From assembly GCA_020354105.1 (NCBI GenBank), contig CP070642.1, positions 1,333,662 through 1,339,908 of the forward strand: 6,247 nucleotides of DNA. The letters are read 5' to 3'. The DNA comes from Chloroflexota bacterium (GTDB lineage: Bacteria > Chloroflexota > Dehalococcoidia > GIF9 > UBA5629). The notes under the pieces were generated by a model that ran no database searches, was not told the DNA's origin, and saw nothing but the letters and a program-made list of their open reading frames with translations. Numbering within the stretch: the first letter of the stretch is position 1; each line of letters opens with the position of its first letter. Both the position numbers and the translations under genes were made by a program. Shown here in pieces: positions 1-6,247 of the stretch.

Positions 1-1082
1 ACCAAGCCCCCAATGCCGTCTTTCCGTTTATGGTCAAGTACCTTGTGCTCACGTGTAATGTTAGAAGGTTTTTCGCCACCAGCATGAACCAGGGAGCGCA
101 GACCGGCGGTGGTGTAAAATATGTCCTCTTCACGTAACTCAGGAAATGCCTGGTGAAGCCCATTCAGCATATAAGTCACGTCAGATTCGTCAGCACAAAT
201 AGCATCAAGGTCTCCTTGATAATCGGTATCTGTGGTACCTATGAGAGTGTAGCCCAGCCAGGGCATGACGAAGAAAAGGCGACCATCTATGGGAGAAAAG
301 AGAACCAGTGCCTTGTTTGTCAGCTTCGGTGTGAGCAGGTGTATGCCCTTGGTGCGGCGCACCGTGCTGGCTGGGCCGCCGTGGAGCAAATCCCTGACAC
401 AGTCAACCCAGTGGCCGGCAGCGTTGACCACCAGCCGCGCCTTCACCTTGTAGGTCTCTCCTGACAGGCAATCAAGCATTTCTATGCCGCAGACGTCATT
501 ACCATCTCTAAGGAATCCAATTAGCTGAGTATGGTTTATAATGGTGGCACCGTGCTCCGCGGCGGAGAGCACATTCTCCACGCCCAGACGCTCCGTAAAC
601 GGCGCCTGGCAATCGTAGTAAACTATGGCACCTTTCAAGCCTTTTATGTTCGCAAGCTCCGGCTCCATCTCCAGAGTCTCACTCCGTGACAGATGCTGGT
701 GGGAAGGCACAGATTTGCCCGCAGCCATCACATCATACATTCTCACGCCCAGGCTCAGAGCTATCTGGTAATAAAGAGTGGATATAGGGATGACGAAGGG
801 GTAGGGATGCACCAGGTGCGGTGCGATTTTCAATAGAATCTCTCTTTCGCGCAGGTCCTGCCCCACAAGATGAAACTCAAACATTCGCAGGTAACGCAGA
901 CCTCCGTGAATCAAGCGCGAGGAACGAGAAGTGGTACCGTAGCCAAAGTCCTCCTTCTCAATGAGCAAGGTCTTTATGCCGCGTAGAGAGGCATCACGGG
1001 CGATGCCAGTGCCTATAATACCGCCGCCTATGACAATCAGGTCGAACTTTTCCCTGGCGACGGCGCCAAAATCTCTTCTCAT
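1..1082 (-). CDS. glpD: FAD-dependent glycerol-3-phosphate dehydrogenase, GlpD type (3' end cut by window edge)
   Basis: This enzyme oxidises sn-glycerol 3-phosphate to dihydroxyacetone phosphate and passes electrons through FAD to membrane quinones; the family is a peripheral inner-membrane enzyme. I translated the minus strand from an ATG at 1082 and found 360 uninterrupted codons to the window edge, about two thirds to three quarters of a normal GlpD. The N-terminal dinucleotide-binding motif is IGGGIIGTG (residues 18-26), followed by SSRLIHGGLRYL, a hallmark of GlpD. Matches to E. coli GlpD are clear (REREILLKIAPHL, MPWLGYTLIGTTDTDY) and much closer than to GlpA. Residues aligning with the E. 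coli substrate-site His and two Arg are H248 (KGIHLL), R329 (AGLRSL) and R344 (NITREH). The C-terminal part with the GGK motif lies outside the window. The gene follows glpK by 43 bp and is probably cotranscribed with it. There is no strong Shine-Dalgarno sequence; a GGGG lies 10 nt before the ATG. Confidence 0.93.
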   Translation of the reverse strand, partial: MRRDFGAVAREKFDLIVIGGGIIGTGIARDASLRGIKTLLIEKEDFGYGTTSRSSRLIHGGLRYLRMFEFHLVGQDLREREILLKIAPHLVHPYPFVIPISTLYYQIALSLGVRMYDVMAAGKSVPSHQHLSRSETLEMEPELANIKGLKGAIVYYDCQAPFTERLGVENVLSAAEHGATIINHTQLIGFLRDGNDVCGIEMLDCLSGETYKVKARLVVNAAGHWVDCVRDLLHGGPASTVRRTKGIHLLTPKLTNKALVLFSPIDGRLFFVMPWLGYTLIGTTDTDYQGDLDAICADESDVTYMLNGLHQAFPELREEDIFYTTAGLRSLVHAGGEKPSNITREHKVLDHKRKDGIGGL

Positions 1083-1125
1083 ATGGTTTTTACCCCAAAG
1101 GGGGCTTGTTTTGTGAGATGAAAAC

Positions 1126-2628
1126 TCAGCTCTCTATCCAGCCGCGGGCGCGTTCCACGGCTCGTTTCCAGCCGGAGTAAAGCGTTTCCCGCTCGTCTGC
1201 AGACATACTTGGTTCGTAGGTTTTAGCAGCACGCCACATTCCGGCGAGCTCAGCGGTATCTTTCCACATACCCACCGCCAGTCCCGCCAGATAAGCGGCC
1301 CCCAGAGACGTGGTCTCAGCCACCGATGACGGCTGGATGGGTACCCCCAGCATATCCGCTTGAAACTGCATCAGGAAGGAATTAGCCGTGCCACCACCAT
1401 CCACCCTGAGCAAGGACAACTGGATACAGGCTTCTTCGGTCATCACCTCTACTACATCTCGAACCTGGTAGGCAATAGACTCCAGAGTAGCCCTTGCCAG
1501 ATGTCCTGCGGTGGTGCCCCGAGTTAGGCCGAGTATGGTGCCCCGAGCATACATATCCCAGTAAGGAGCGCCCAGACCCACAAAAGCCGGGACGAAGTAA
1601 ACCCCATCATTATGAGCAACGGAGCGGGCAAGCGGCTCGCTCTCAGCAGCGCTCTTTATCAGGCCCAAGCCGTCACGTAACCACTGTATGGCAGCGCCGG
1701 TAATAAATATGCTTCCCTCCATGGCATAAGTGAACTTGCCATCCAGCCCCCAGGCCACAGTTGTCACCAGGCCTTTCTCGGAGGGAGTTGGCTTGTCGCC
1801 GGTATTGAGCAGGATAAAAGAGCCGGTGCCATAGGTGTTCTTTGCCATGCGGGCATCGTAACATGCCTGACCAAACAGTGCCGCTTGCTGGTCGCCGGCT
1901 ATGCCCCCCAGAGGTACCTTAGCATTTCCCAGCAATCCTTCAGTAGTCTCACCGTAAACCTGACTGGAGGGCATCACCTCGGGAAGAACAGCCTCAGGTA
2001 TGCCGAGGATATTAAGAATCTCTTTGTCCCATTTAAGAGTGTGGATGTTGAATAACATGGTACGGGAGGCGTTGCTGAAATCGGTAATATGTGCAGCGCC
2101 ACCGGTAAGGTTCCAGACGAGCCAGCTATCTACGGTGCCGAACAACAGGTCGCCCTGCTGGGCACGGCGCTGACCGTCAGGTATGCGGTCCAAAATCCAG
2201 CGTAGTTTGGTAGCCGAAAAGTAGGCGTCTATGGGCAGCCCGGTCTTCTCCCTGAAAAGATCACTAAAGCCCCTTTTCTTGAGTTCTTCACACATTGGTG
2301 CGGTGCGACGGCACTGCCAGACAATAGCGTTGCTGACAGGCTCCCCGGTGCGGCGGTCCCATACCACGGTGGTCTCCCGCTGATTGGTGATGCCCATGCC
2401 TTTAACTTCAGAGGCGGACACCTTGGCTTTTTGGAGAGCCTTTTTGGCAACCGACAGAGAGGTGCGGTAAATCTCTTTGGGGTCGTGTTCTACCCAGCCG
2501 GGCTGAGGATAAATCTGGGTTATTTCACTGTCGGCGATGGAAACTACCTGCCCCCTCTCATCGAAGACAAGAGCAGCGCTTCCCGTAGTTCCCTGGTCGA
2601 TGACTAAGATGTAGCCTTTACCGGGCAT
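1126..2628 (-). CDS. glpK: Glycerol kinase
   Basis: Glycerol kinase makes sn-glycerol 3-phosphate from glycerol and ATP in the cytoplasm, trapping glycerol for the dehydrogenase encoded next. The protein has 500 residues, against 502 in E. coli, and is a complete FGGY-family kinase. The phosphate-binding start is DQGTTGS (residues 11-17). Glycerol contacts are conserved: R84-E85 in NQRETT, W104 in IVWQCRRT, Y136 in [12 protein letters not shown] and D246-Q247 in GIAGDQQAA. The ATP-side motifs are NTYGTGSF (264-271), GLGAPYWD (351-358) and [12 protein letters not shown] (410-421). The start fits the family, because DQGTT begins about 10 residues in. The Shine-Dalgarno is minimal (GAG, 8 nt spacing). 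A promoter with an extended -10 lies about 37 nt upstream. The loops that mediate fructose-1,6-bisphosphate and EIIAGlc control in E. coli are not conserved. No glycerol channel gene (glpF) is visible in the window. Confidence 0.97.
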   Translation of the reverse strand: MPGKGYILVIDQGTTGSAALVFDERGQVVSIADSEITQIYPQPGWVEHDPKEIYRTSLSVAKKALQKAKVSASEVKGMGITNQRETTVVWDRRTGEPVSNAIVWQCRRTAPMCEELKKRGFSDLFREKTGLPIDAYFSATKLRWILDRIPDGQRRAQQGDLLFGTVDSWLVWNLTGGAAHITDFSNASRTMLFNIHTLKWDKEILNILGIPEAVLPEVMPSSQVYGETTEGLLGNAKVPLGGIAGDQQAALFGQACYDARMAKNTYGTGSFILLNTGDKPTPSEKGLVTTVAWGLDGKFTYAMEGSIFITGAAIQWLRDGLGLIKSAAESEPLARSVAHNDGVYFVPAFVGLGAPYWDMYARGTILGLTRGTTAGHLARATLESIAYQVRDVVEVMTEEACIQLSLLRVDGGGTANSFLMQFQADMLGVPIQPSSVAETTSLGAAYLAGLAVGMWKDTAELAGMWRAAKTYEPSMSADERETLYSGWKRAVERARGWIES

Positions 2629-2664
2629 AAAGCATGCTCAGCGAGTTGATTTTAAAACGGAGAT

Positions 2665-2673
2665 AGTATAGCA
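2665..2673 (-). promoter_or_regulatory. Extended -10 promoter element for glpK-glpD
   Basis: Read on the minus strand the bases are TGCTATACT: a -10 hexamer TATACT (5 of 6 to consensus) preceded by the TGn extension. No good -35 hexamer stands 16-18 bp upstream, which is tolerated for extended -10 promoters. Transcription would begin near 2657, giving a leader of about 30 nt before the glpK ATG at 2628. The position just upstream of glpK and facing it supports the call. No operator palindrome is evident. Confidence 0.5.
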
Positions 2674-2730
2674 CAAACGAATGGTGACCGATAGCCCTTG
2701 ATTAAAGTAAGTCGGTTGCTTCTCGCTGTC

Positions 2731-2736
2731 TATCAT
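2731..2736 (+). promoter_or_regulatory. Possible -10 element for the radical SAM gene
   Basis: TATCAT matches the -10 consensus at 5 of 6 positions and would place a start near 2743, about 20 nt before the radical SAM ATG. The -35 region at 17 bp spacing (TAAGTC) is poor, so this is only a candidate in the 135-bp divergent region shared with the glpK promoter. Confidence 0.25.
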
Positions 2737-2755
2737 GTTACGCTGTAAAAACGCC

Positions 2756-2759
2756 AGGG
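2756..2759 (+). promoter_or_regulatory. Weak ribosome binding site that bears on the start choice
   Basis: AGGG lies 4 nt before the first ATG (2764) and 7 nt before the second, adjacent ATG (2767). The spacing favours the second ATG, so the true radical SAM protein may be one residue shorter than the longest reading. Confidence 0.35.
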
Positions 2760-2763
2760 CTTT

Positions 2764-4182
2764 ATGATGAGACCTTTTGTCTTTATAAATACGAATGTCA
2801 CCCGTCCCCCGGTCAGCCCTGTGGGACTGGAATATGTCGCCGAAACACTAGACCAGGCAGGGGTCCCCATACACATACTCGACCTCGTCTTTGAAGCTGA
2901 CTGGCGGAAGGCTATCAGGAGAGAGCTAGGAGATAATGAGCCGCTGGCTGTAGGGCTCACCGTGCGCAACGAAGATGATTCATCCTTTGTGTCGAAAAAG
3001 TCCTTTTTACCATGGATTTCCGAAGTCGTGGAGGAGACAAGGAAACTAACTGCAGCGCCTATCATTCTTGGCGGTATCGGTTTCTCCGTAATGCCCGAAG
3101 CTGTTCTTGAGGTTGTCCGTGCCGACATGGGAATTTATGGCGACGGCGAAGAGGCAACACTACTCCTGGCTCAATCTCTTGCCGCCGGGGAAGACATCTC
3201 GACTTTACCTAACATCACCTATCGGCGCAAGGAAAAGATAGTCCGCAATCCCAGGGTTGATGTTAACCTCAAACAATTCCCGCGGGCTCACCGTAGGCTT
3301 TTCAATAACCGAAAATACGAGCAGCTGGGCGCGATGGTGGGCGTGGAAACAAAGCGAGGCTGTTCGGAAGCATGCATTTTCTGCGCCGACCCGGTAGCCA
3401 AGGGGAAAAAGATGCGTCTGAGGCCACCGGATATTGTGGTCCAGGAGCTTCAAAGCCTTACTGAACAAGATATATCCTGGCTGCATCTCTGCGACAGCGA
3501 GTTCAACATGCCCCTAACACACGCCAAAGAAATATGTCAGGCGATTATCCGACACCGGCTAAATAACAGGCTAAGATGGTACTGCTATTGCTCGCCAATA
3601 CCGTTTGACCGCGAGCTTGCCAGCCTTATGAAACGCTCGGGCTGTGCCGGCGTGAATTTCGGCATTGACTCTCTGTGCGACGAGCAGTTGCTCAGGCTGG
3701 GCAGGAGGCATAGACTAAAAGATGTTGCCGAGCTGGTTCGTATTCTCAAACAGGAAGAGCTTGACTTCATGTTTGACCTGCTTGCGGGCGGACCTGGCGA
3801 GACAGAGCAAACGGTGACTGCAACAATCAGCATGGTAAAAGAGCTTGATATTCCACTGGCTGGAATATCAGTGGGCGTACGGGTATATCCCAACACTCCC
3901 CTGGGCAAAGCTGTAGCAAACGGCTTTGGGAACGACGAGCTGCACCCAAGGACATCTTCACCATCCGAGCCCGTTTTTTATTTATCTCCGCTACTGGGCA
4001 ATGAGCCCTTAACCCTGGTACAACGCCTTGTTGCTGGTGACCCACGTTTCCTGTTCCTGGCTGCGCCTGCGGAGAAAGAAAGCTACAACTACGCTGGCGA
4101 TGAATTCCTGTGCCAGTTGATTGAAGGGGGTAATCGAGGAGCCTACTGGGACATTATCCGCCGAACGAAAAAAACAGACTAG
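2764..4182 (+). CDS. Cobalamin-binding-domain radical SAM protein (class B type), substrate unknown
   Basis: The 472-residue protein has two domains. Residues about 1-150 form a Rossmann-type fold like the B12-binding domain of class B radical SAM enzymes: RPPVSPVGLEYVAETL (14-29), IHILDL (36-41), ILGGIGFSVMPEAVLE (101-116) and YGDGEEAT (125-132). There is no DxHxxG motif, so any cobalamin would bind without a lower His ligand, as is common in this class. From about 190 comes the radical SAM barrel with the [4Fe-4S] motif CSEACIFC (C200, C204, C207), then YCYCSPIPFDREL (273-285), GVNFGIDS (296-303), the glycine motif GGPGET (342-347) and YPNTPL (375-380). Such enzymes usually methylate unactivated carbon or phosphorus, or rearrange substrates. 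The RNEDD stretch (68-72) and overall plan recall tryptophan 2-C-methyltransferase-like (TsrM-like) proteins, but I cannot assign a substrate. The gene diverges from glpK and converges on the lipase gene, so it is probably transcribed alone. It looks intact. Confidence 0.9.
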   Translation: MMRPFVFINTNVTRPPVSPVGLEYVAETLDQAGVPIHILDLVFEADWRKAIRRELGDNEPLAVGLTVRNEDDSSFVSKKSFLPWISEVVEETRKLTAAPIILGGIGFSVMPEAVLEVVRADMGIYGDGEEATLLLAQSLAAGEDISTLPNITYRRKEKIVRNPRVDVNLKQFPRAHRRLFNNRKYEQLGAMVGVETKRGCSEACIFCADPVAKGKKMRLRPPDIVVQELQSLTEQDISWLHLCDSEFNMPLTHAKEICQAIIRHRLNNRLRWYCYCSPIPFDRELASLMKRSGCAGVNFGIDSLCDEQLLRLGRRHRLKDVAELVRILKQEELDFMFDLLAGGPGETEQTVTATISMVKELDIPLAGISVGVRVYPNTPLGKAVANGFGNDELHPRTSSPSEPVFYLSPLLGNEPLTLVQRLVAGDPRFLFLAAPAEKESYNYAGDEFLCQLIEGGNRGAYWDIIRRTKKTD

Positions 4183-4190
4183 GCGGAAAA

Positions 4191-5024
4191 CTAGATGTGC
4201 TTGGTTAGCCAGGCTTCCACATCTGCCATGACCTGCTTGTGCTCCGGCTCGTTGAATATTTCGTGGTAGAAACCATCGTAAAGCTTCAGCGTTTTGTCTT
4301 TCGAGGTTACCTGTTCATACAACAGCTTGCTGCTTCTGGGGTCAGCCAACTGGTCAGCGGTCCCTTGCATAATCAGGATAGGCAGCTTTATATCTGGCAT
4401 TTTTCCAGGTAGTGTCTTCCACATGTTAGCAAGCTCAGCACCCGTGCGGGCAGGTATCTTGCCACGATACACAAGCGGGTCATTAACATAGGCATCCACA
4501 ACAGCCTTGTCCCGGCTGATGGTGGAAGCATCGAGTACAGTGACACCCATTTTCGGCGCCAGTGCTGAGACTACGCCGGCCATGGCAATCAGCACCGGCG
4601 AAACAGTGGGGCTTGCTACCAGAGTTGGCGCAGACACTATGAAACCAGCCAACTCCTGCTGGTGTTCAACGGCATAGGCGACGCCAAGCGTTCCTCCCAG
4701 ACTGTGACCGACGAGGAAGATCTTGGCACCTTTATGCTCTTTACGTACTATATTAAAAAAGGTCTTGATGTCGGCAAGGTATTCAGAGAACCGGTCAACA
4801 TAGGAGCGTATGCCCTCCGACTTGCCATGCCCCTGATAGTCAAATGCGTAGACAGCATAGCCTTTGGGGACGAAGTAATTGACCAGGTTTTTATAGCGCC
4901 CGCTGTGTTCAGCCAGGCCATGAGCCACCAGCAATACCGCCTTGGGGCTTTTCTCAGGTAGCCAGCACTGGTAATATAAATCGAAGTTTTTCAGCCCTTT
5001 GAATTTGCCTTCCTTGTGTTTCAT
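4191..5024 (-). CDS. Alpha/beta hydrolase, monoacylglycerol lipase / lysophospholipase type
   Basis: This 277-residue protein belongs to the serine hydrolase group that includes bacterial and eukaryotic monoacylglycerol lipases; length is typical. It would hydrolyse monoacylglycerols, lysophospholipids or similar esters. The oxyanion motif is VAHGLAEHSGRY (33-44, H35-G36), the characteristic FDYQGHGKSEG follows (61-71), and the nucleophile elbow is VGHSLGG (105-111) with S108. The acid is probably D224 in QGTADQLADP, and the base H254 in GFYHEIFNE. A hydrophobic cap lies around residues 140-165. I see no signal peptide, so a cytoplasmic location is likely. The start is well supported: AAAGGAG lies 8 nt upstream of the ATG (5033-5039, minus). 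The gene ends 8 bp from the convergent radical SAM gene. It lies downstream of the small membrane-protein gene in the same direction. Exact substrate is not determinable; lysophospholipase or another esterase activity is possible. Confidence 0.88.
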   Translation of the reverse strand: MKHKEGKFKGLKNFDLYYQCWLPEKSPKAVLLVAHGLAEHSGRYKNLVNYFVPKGYAVYAFDYQGHGKSEGIRSYVDRFSEYLADIKTFFNIVRKEHKGAKIFLVGHSLGGTLGVAYAVEHQQELAGFIVSAPTLVASPTVSPVLIAMAGVVSALAPKMGVTVLDASTISRDKAVVDAYVNDPLVYRGKIPARTGAELANMWKTLPGKMPDIKLPILIMQGTADQLADPRSSKLLYEQVTSKDKTLKLYDGFYHEIFNEPEHKQVMADVEAWLTKHI

Positions 5025-5105
5025 GTGCCCGGCTCCTTTCCCTCATTAATTTGCCGAATCGCCATGCCTGCCTATGTATCTGCAAGTGGAATACGCGGTT
5101 TTTTT

Positions 5106-5125
5106 GAGGTCAGGGCTACTGCCTC
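5106..5125 (-). other. Stem-loop immediately after the small membrane-protein gene
   Basis: On the minus strand GAGG-CAG pairs with CTG-(A)-CCTC around a TAGCC loop, a 7-bp stem with one bulged A. It starts directly after the stop codon of the small gene. It is followed on this strand by seven A rather than U residues, so it does not meet the rule for an intrinsic terminator. A role in protecting the 3' end or a chance structure are both possible. Confidence 0.3.
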
Positions 5126-5236
5126 TCAAACCCTTCGAGTTTTTACAGCAGCCAAGAGATACATGAATGGCAAGAGGAGTACCCAGAGCGCCCACAGCGC
5201 ATAAAATGCAACCCAGTCAAACTTCCGTGTCCTCAT
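5126..5236 (-). CDS. Putative 36-residue single-pass membrane protein
   Basis: A 36-codon ORF, ATG to TGA, lies in the 287-bp gap between the two hydrolases. I do not recognise a family. The product has a basic N-terminus (MRTRKFDW), a strongly hydrophobic, Trp- and Leu-rich stretch of about 23 residues (9-31, including VAFYALWALWVLLLPFMYLL) and a basic tail (KTRRV). This is the layout of a single transmembrane helix with charged caps. There is no Shine-Dalgarno sequence before the ATG, but a TTGACA -35 with 17-bp spacing to TAGTCT puts transcription start within about 0-4 nt of the ATG, so translation may be leaderless. It lies 75 bp after the upstream hydrolase and 101 bp before the lipase, same strand. 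Function is unknown. A chance ORF in a promoter-containing spacer is the alternative. Confidence 0.45.
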   Translation of the reverse strand: MRTRKFDWVAFYALWALWVLLLPFMYLLAAVKTRRV

Positions 5237-5246
5237 TGCGGTAGTT

Positions 5247-5275
5247 AGACTAATACTTCTGATGGGCAATGTCAA
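5247..5275 (-). promoter_or_regulatory. Sigma70-like promoter upstream of the small membrane-protein gene and lipase
   Basis: On the minus strand a perfect TTGACA (5275-5270) is followed after exactly 17 bp by TAGTCT (5252-5247), which keeps the three most conserved -10 positions (T1, A2, T6). The expected start point is about 5240-5236, at or a few bases before the ATG of the small ORF. The same transcript could continue into the lipase gene, for which I found no better promoter in the 101 bp before it. Confidence 0.5.
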
Positions 5276-5311
5276 GTGGTCAGCCTGGCACAACATAGAT
5301 TTCCTTCATCC

Positions 5312-6247
5312 TCATAACCGATAAAGAATAGAGTAGATGTAAAGATAAAGCTGGATAATTTCGGAGATAACATTGTGGAGATTGGATATACGCGCCTTCA
5401 ACAGGTCTTCTATGCTAACATGGTAGAAATGCTCAAAGACCCTGAAATAAACCTTGTGCTCACTATCTATAGCGTCGGCAAGCTTGTAGGACTCTACCCA
5501 GGGTATTACATCGTCGGTCAGGGTATGGATAATGGAGACTTTCGTATCGAGCTGACTAATCCTCGTGTGGGGTGACAGGTTGTCAAGGGTCTGGCGTATT
5601 TTGGGGTCGAGCCTCGTCCAGAGGTCTACCGTTCGTTCAGATTCACGATTAGCAAGCAACTCAAGCATAGCCTGTCCTGAAGGAGAAAGGTTGCTCTTAA
5701 CAGAATCCGCTGAGTCCCCGCTTAGCATCCGCTCAAGACAGAGTCTGTCCAACGCATTCGGCAAAAGCTCGGTAAGCCATTTAGGAGCTTCCGCTAGCAA
5801 AAGAGTGCGCGGTTTCCACGGTCTATATTCACCATCACAAATGTAGTGTTGAGTCAAAACGGACTGTAGCCAGTCGTTAATGTTGTAGAAGCCACCCCAG
5901 GAACTAACAACGGTTAAATCTCGACTGACGCTAGGATGGGTGGCAGCCAGCAACACCAGCGGAGCGCTAAGACAGGCACCCAGCATGCCTACCTTTCCGT
6001 TGCTGAATTCCTGTCTGGAAAGATATTGGAAGCCGGCTACCAAAACGTCTATATCATCCTGGTGAAGCCGAAACTTGCACAAGTTATCCAGTTGAGGAAC
6101 CAGAACCATATATCCGGCACGGGCCAGGCTCTGGCCAGCGAATATCAACGCCCGATCATTTTTCCCATTCTGAATAGCACCGTGAGCCAGTATTAGACCG
6201 GAATGTCTGCCCCGGTCATCCGGACGATACAAATCAGCTACCACTGC
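5312..6247 (-). CDS. Alpha/beta hydrolase, dienelactone hydrolase-like with Cys nucleophile (5' end outside window)
   Basis: The reading frame is open to the window edge, with 311 codons visible. An in-frame GTG at 6244 is unlikely to be the true start, because it falls inside the beta-strand preceding YRPDD and an N-terminal segment is normally present; the gene probably continues upstream. Numbering from that GTG, the oxyanion motif is LILAHGA (17-23) and the nucleophile elbow is VGMLGACLSAPL (85-96). C91 sits where serine hydrolases carry Ser, and S93 replaces the usual Gly of GxCxG. The acid is likely D244 or D245 in TLTDDVIP, and the base H275 (or H272) in FEHFYHVS. Dienelactone hydrolases use Cys in this way, which supports a related hydrolytic function, but the substrate is unknown. 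An insertion of about 100 residues (roughly 120-220) between the elbow and the acid forms a large, partly helical cap. The C-terminus ends in a Tyr-rich hydrophobic segment (about 293-310). No terminator is evident downstream. Confidence 0.8.
   Translation of the reverse strand, partial: AVVADLYRPDDRGRHSGLILAHGAIQNGKNDRALIFAGQSLARAGYMVLVPQLDNLCKFRLHQDDIDVLVAGFQYLSRQEFSNGKVGMLGACLSAPLVLLAATHPSVSRDLTVVSSWGGFYNINDWLQSVLTQHYICDGEYRPWKPRTLLLAEAPKWLTELLPNALDRLCLERMLSGDSADSVKSNLSPSGQAMLELLANRESERTVDLWTRLDPKIRQTLDNLSPHTRISQLDTKVSIIHTLTDDVIPWVESYKLADAIDSEHKVYFRVFEHFYHVSIEDLLKARISNLHNVISEIIQLYLYIYSILYRL

Noticed and set aside
153..464. Plus-strand 103-codon ORF
   Set aside because: It lies wholly antisense to the well-matched glpD frame and its product resembles no family.
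1093..1104. CCCC-AAA-GGGG inverted repeat between glpK and glpD
   Set aside because: The stem is only 4 bp with a 3-nt loop and no following T run on the minus strand; too weak for a terminator, and chance is likely.
2733..3128. Minus-strand 131-codon ORF running into the radical SAM gene
   Set aside because: Its Ser/Thr-rich translation is the antisense shadow of the radical SAM N-domain, which has clear family motifs.
4157..4187. TCCGCC/GGCGGA inverted repeat between the convergent radical SAM and lipase genes, as a two-way terminator
   Set aside because: The 6-bp stem has a 19-nt loop, the A7/T7 run lies inside the loop, and only four A follow on the plus strand, so it does not fit a terminator in either direction.
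5375..6196. Three plus-strand ORFs (5375-5575, 5565-5846, 5936-6196)
   Set aside because: All lie antisense to the second hydrolase, whose conserved elbow and acid/base motifs fix the coding strand.
6242..6244. GTG at 6244 as the start of the second hydrolase
   Set aside because: The frame is open to the window edge (Ala codon before it), and this point falls within the expected N-terminal beta-sheet; the start is more likely outside the window.
1..6247. CRISPR arrays, insertion sequences, tRNA genes, riboswitches
   Set aside because: Reading both strands by eye I found no spaced direct repeats, terminal inverted repeats with transposase frames, tRNA-like cloverleaf or known riboswitch core; nearly all the sequence is explained by the listed genes.

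Overview
The window is compact bacterial DNA of moderate GC content. It holds six protein-coding features: five on the minus strand and one on the plus strand. I see no rRNA, tRNA, CRISPR array, insertion sequence or phage gene. The taxon cannot be fixed from the sequence. A stand-alone cobalamin-type radical SAM protein next to glycerol catabolism genes suggests an anaerobe or facultative anaerobe, perhaps Chloroflexota/Dehalococcoidia-like or a clostridial-type lineage; this is only a guess.

Layout. Positions 1-1082 (minus) hold the first 360 codons of a quinone-linked glycerol-3-phosphate dehydrogenase (GlpD), cut by the window edge. Positions 1126-2628 (minus) hold a complete glycerol kinase (GlpK), so transcription runs glpK then glpD with a 43-bp gap. 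A 135-bp divergent promoter region separates glpK from a plus-strand cobalamin-binding radical SAM protein (2764-4182). That gene converges, with an 8-bp gap, on a minus-strand alpha/beta hydrolase of the monoacylglycerol lipase type (4191-5024). Upstream of the lipase lies a 287-bp gap that is not empty: it contains a likely 36-residue single-pass membrane protein (5126-5236, minus) directly behind a good sigma70-like promoter. Positions 5312-6247 (minus) hold most of a second alpha/beta hydrolase with cysteine at the nucleophile position, as in dienelactone hydrolases; its 5' end is outside the window.

How the genes fit together. GlpK phosphorylates glycerol and GlpD oxidises glycerol 3-phosphate to dihydroxyacetone phosphate, feeding glycolysis. 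The lipase could supply glycerol from monoacylglycerols, but it is not in the same operon as glpK-glpD and the link is inferred from proximity and family. The radical SAM protein has no recognisable pathway partner here, so its substrate is open. No clear new multi-gene system is visible. The two points most worth following are the unannotated small membrane protein with an apparently leaderless transcript, and the orphan cobalamin radical SAM enzyme.
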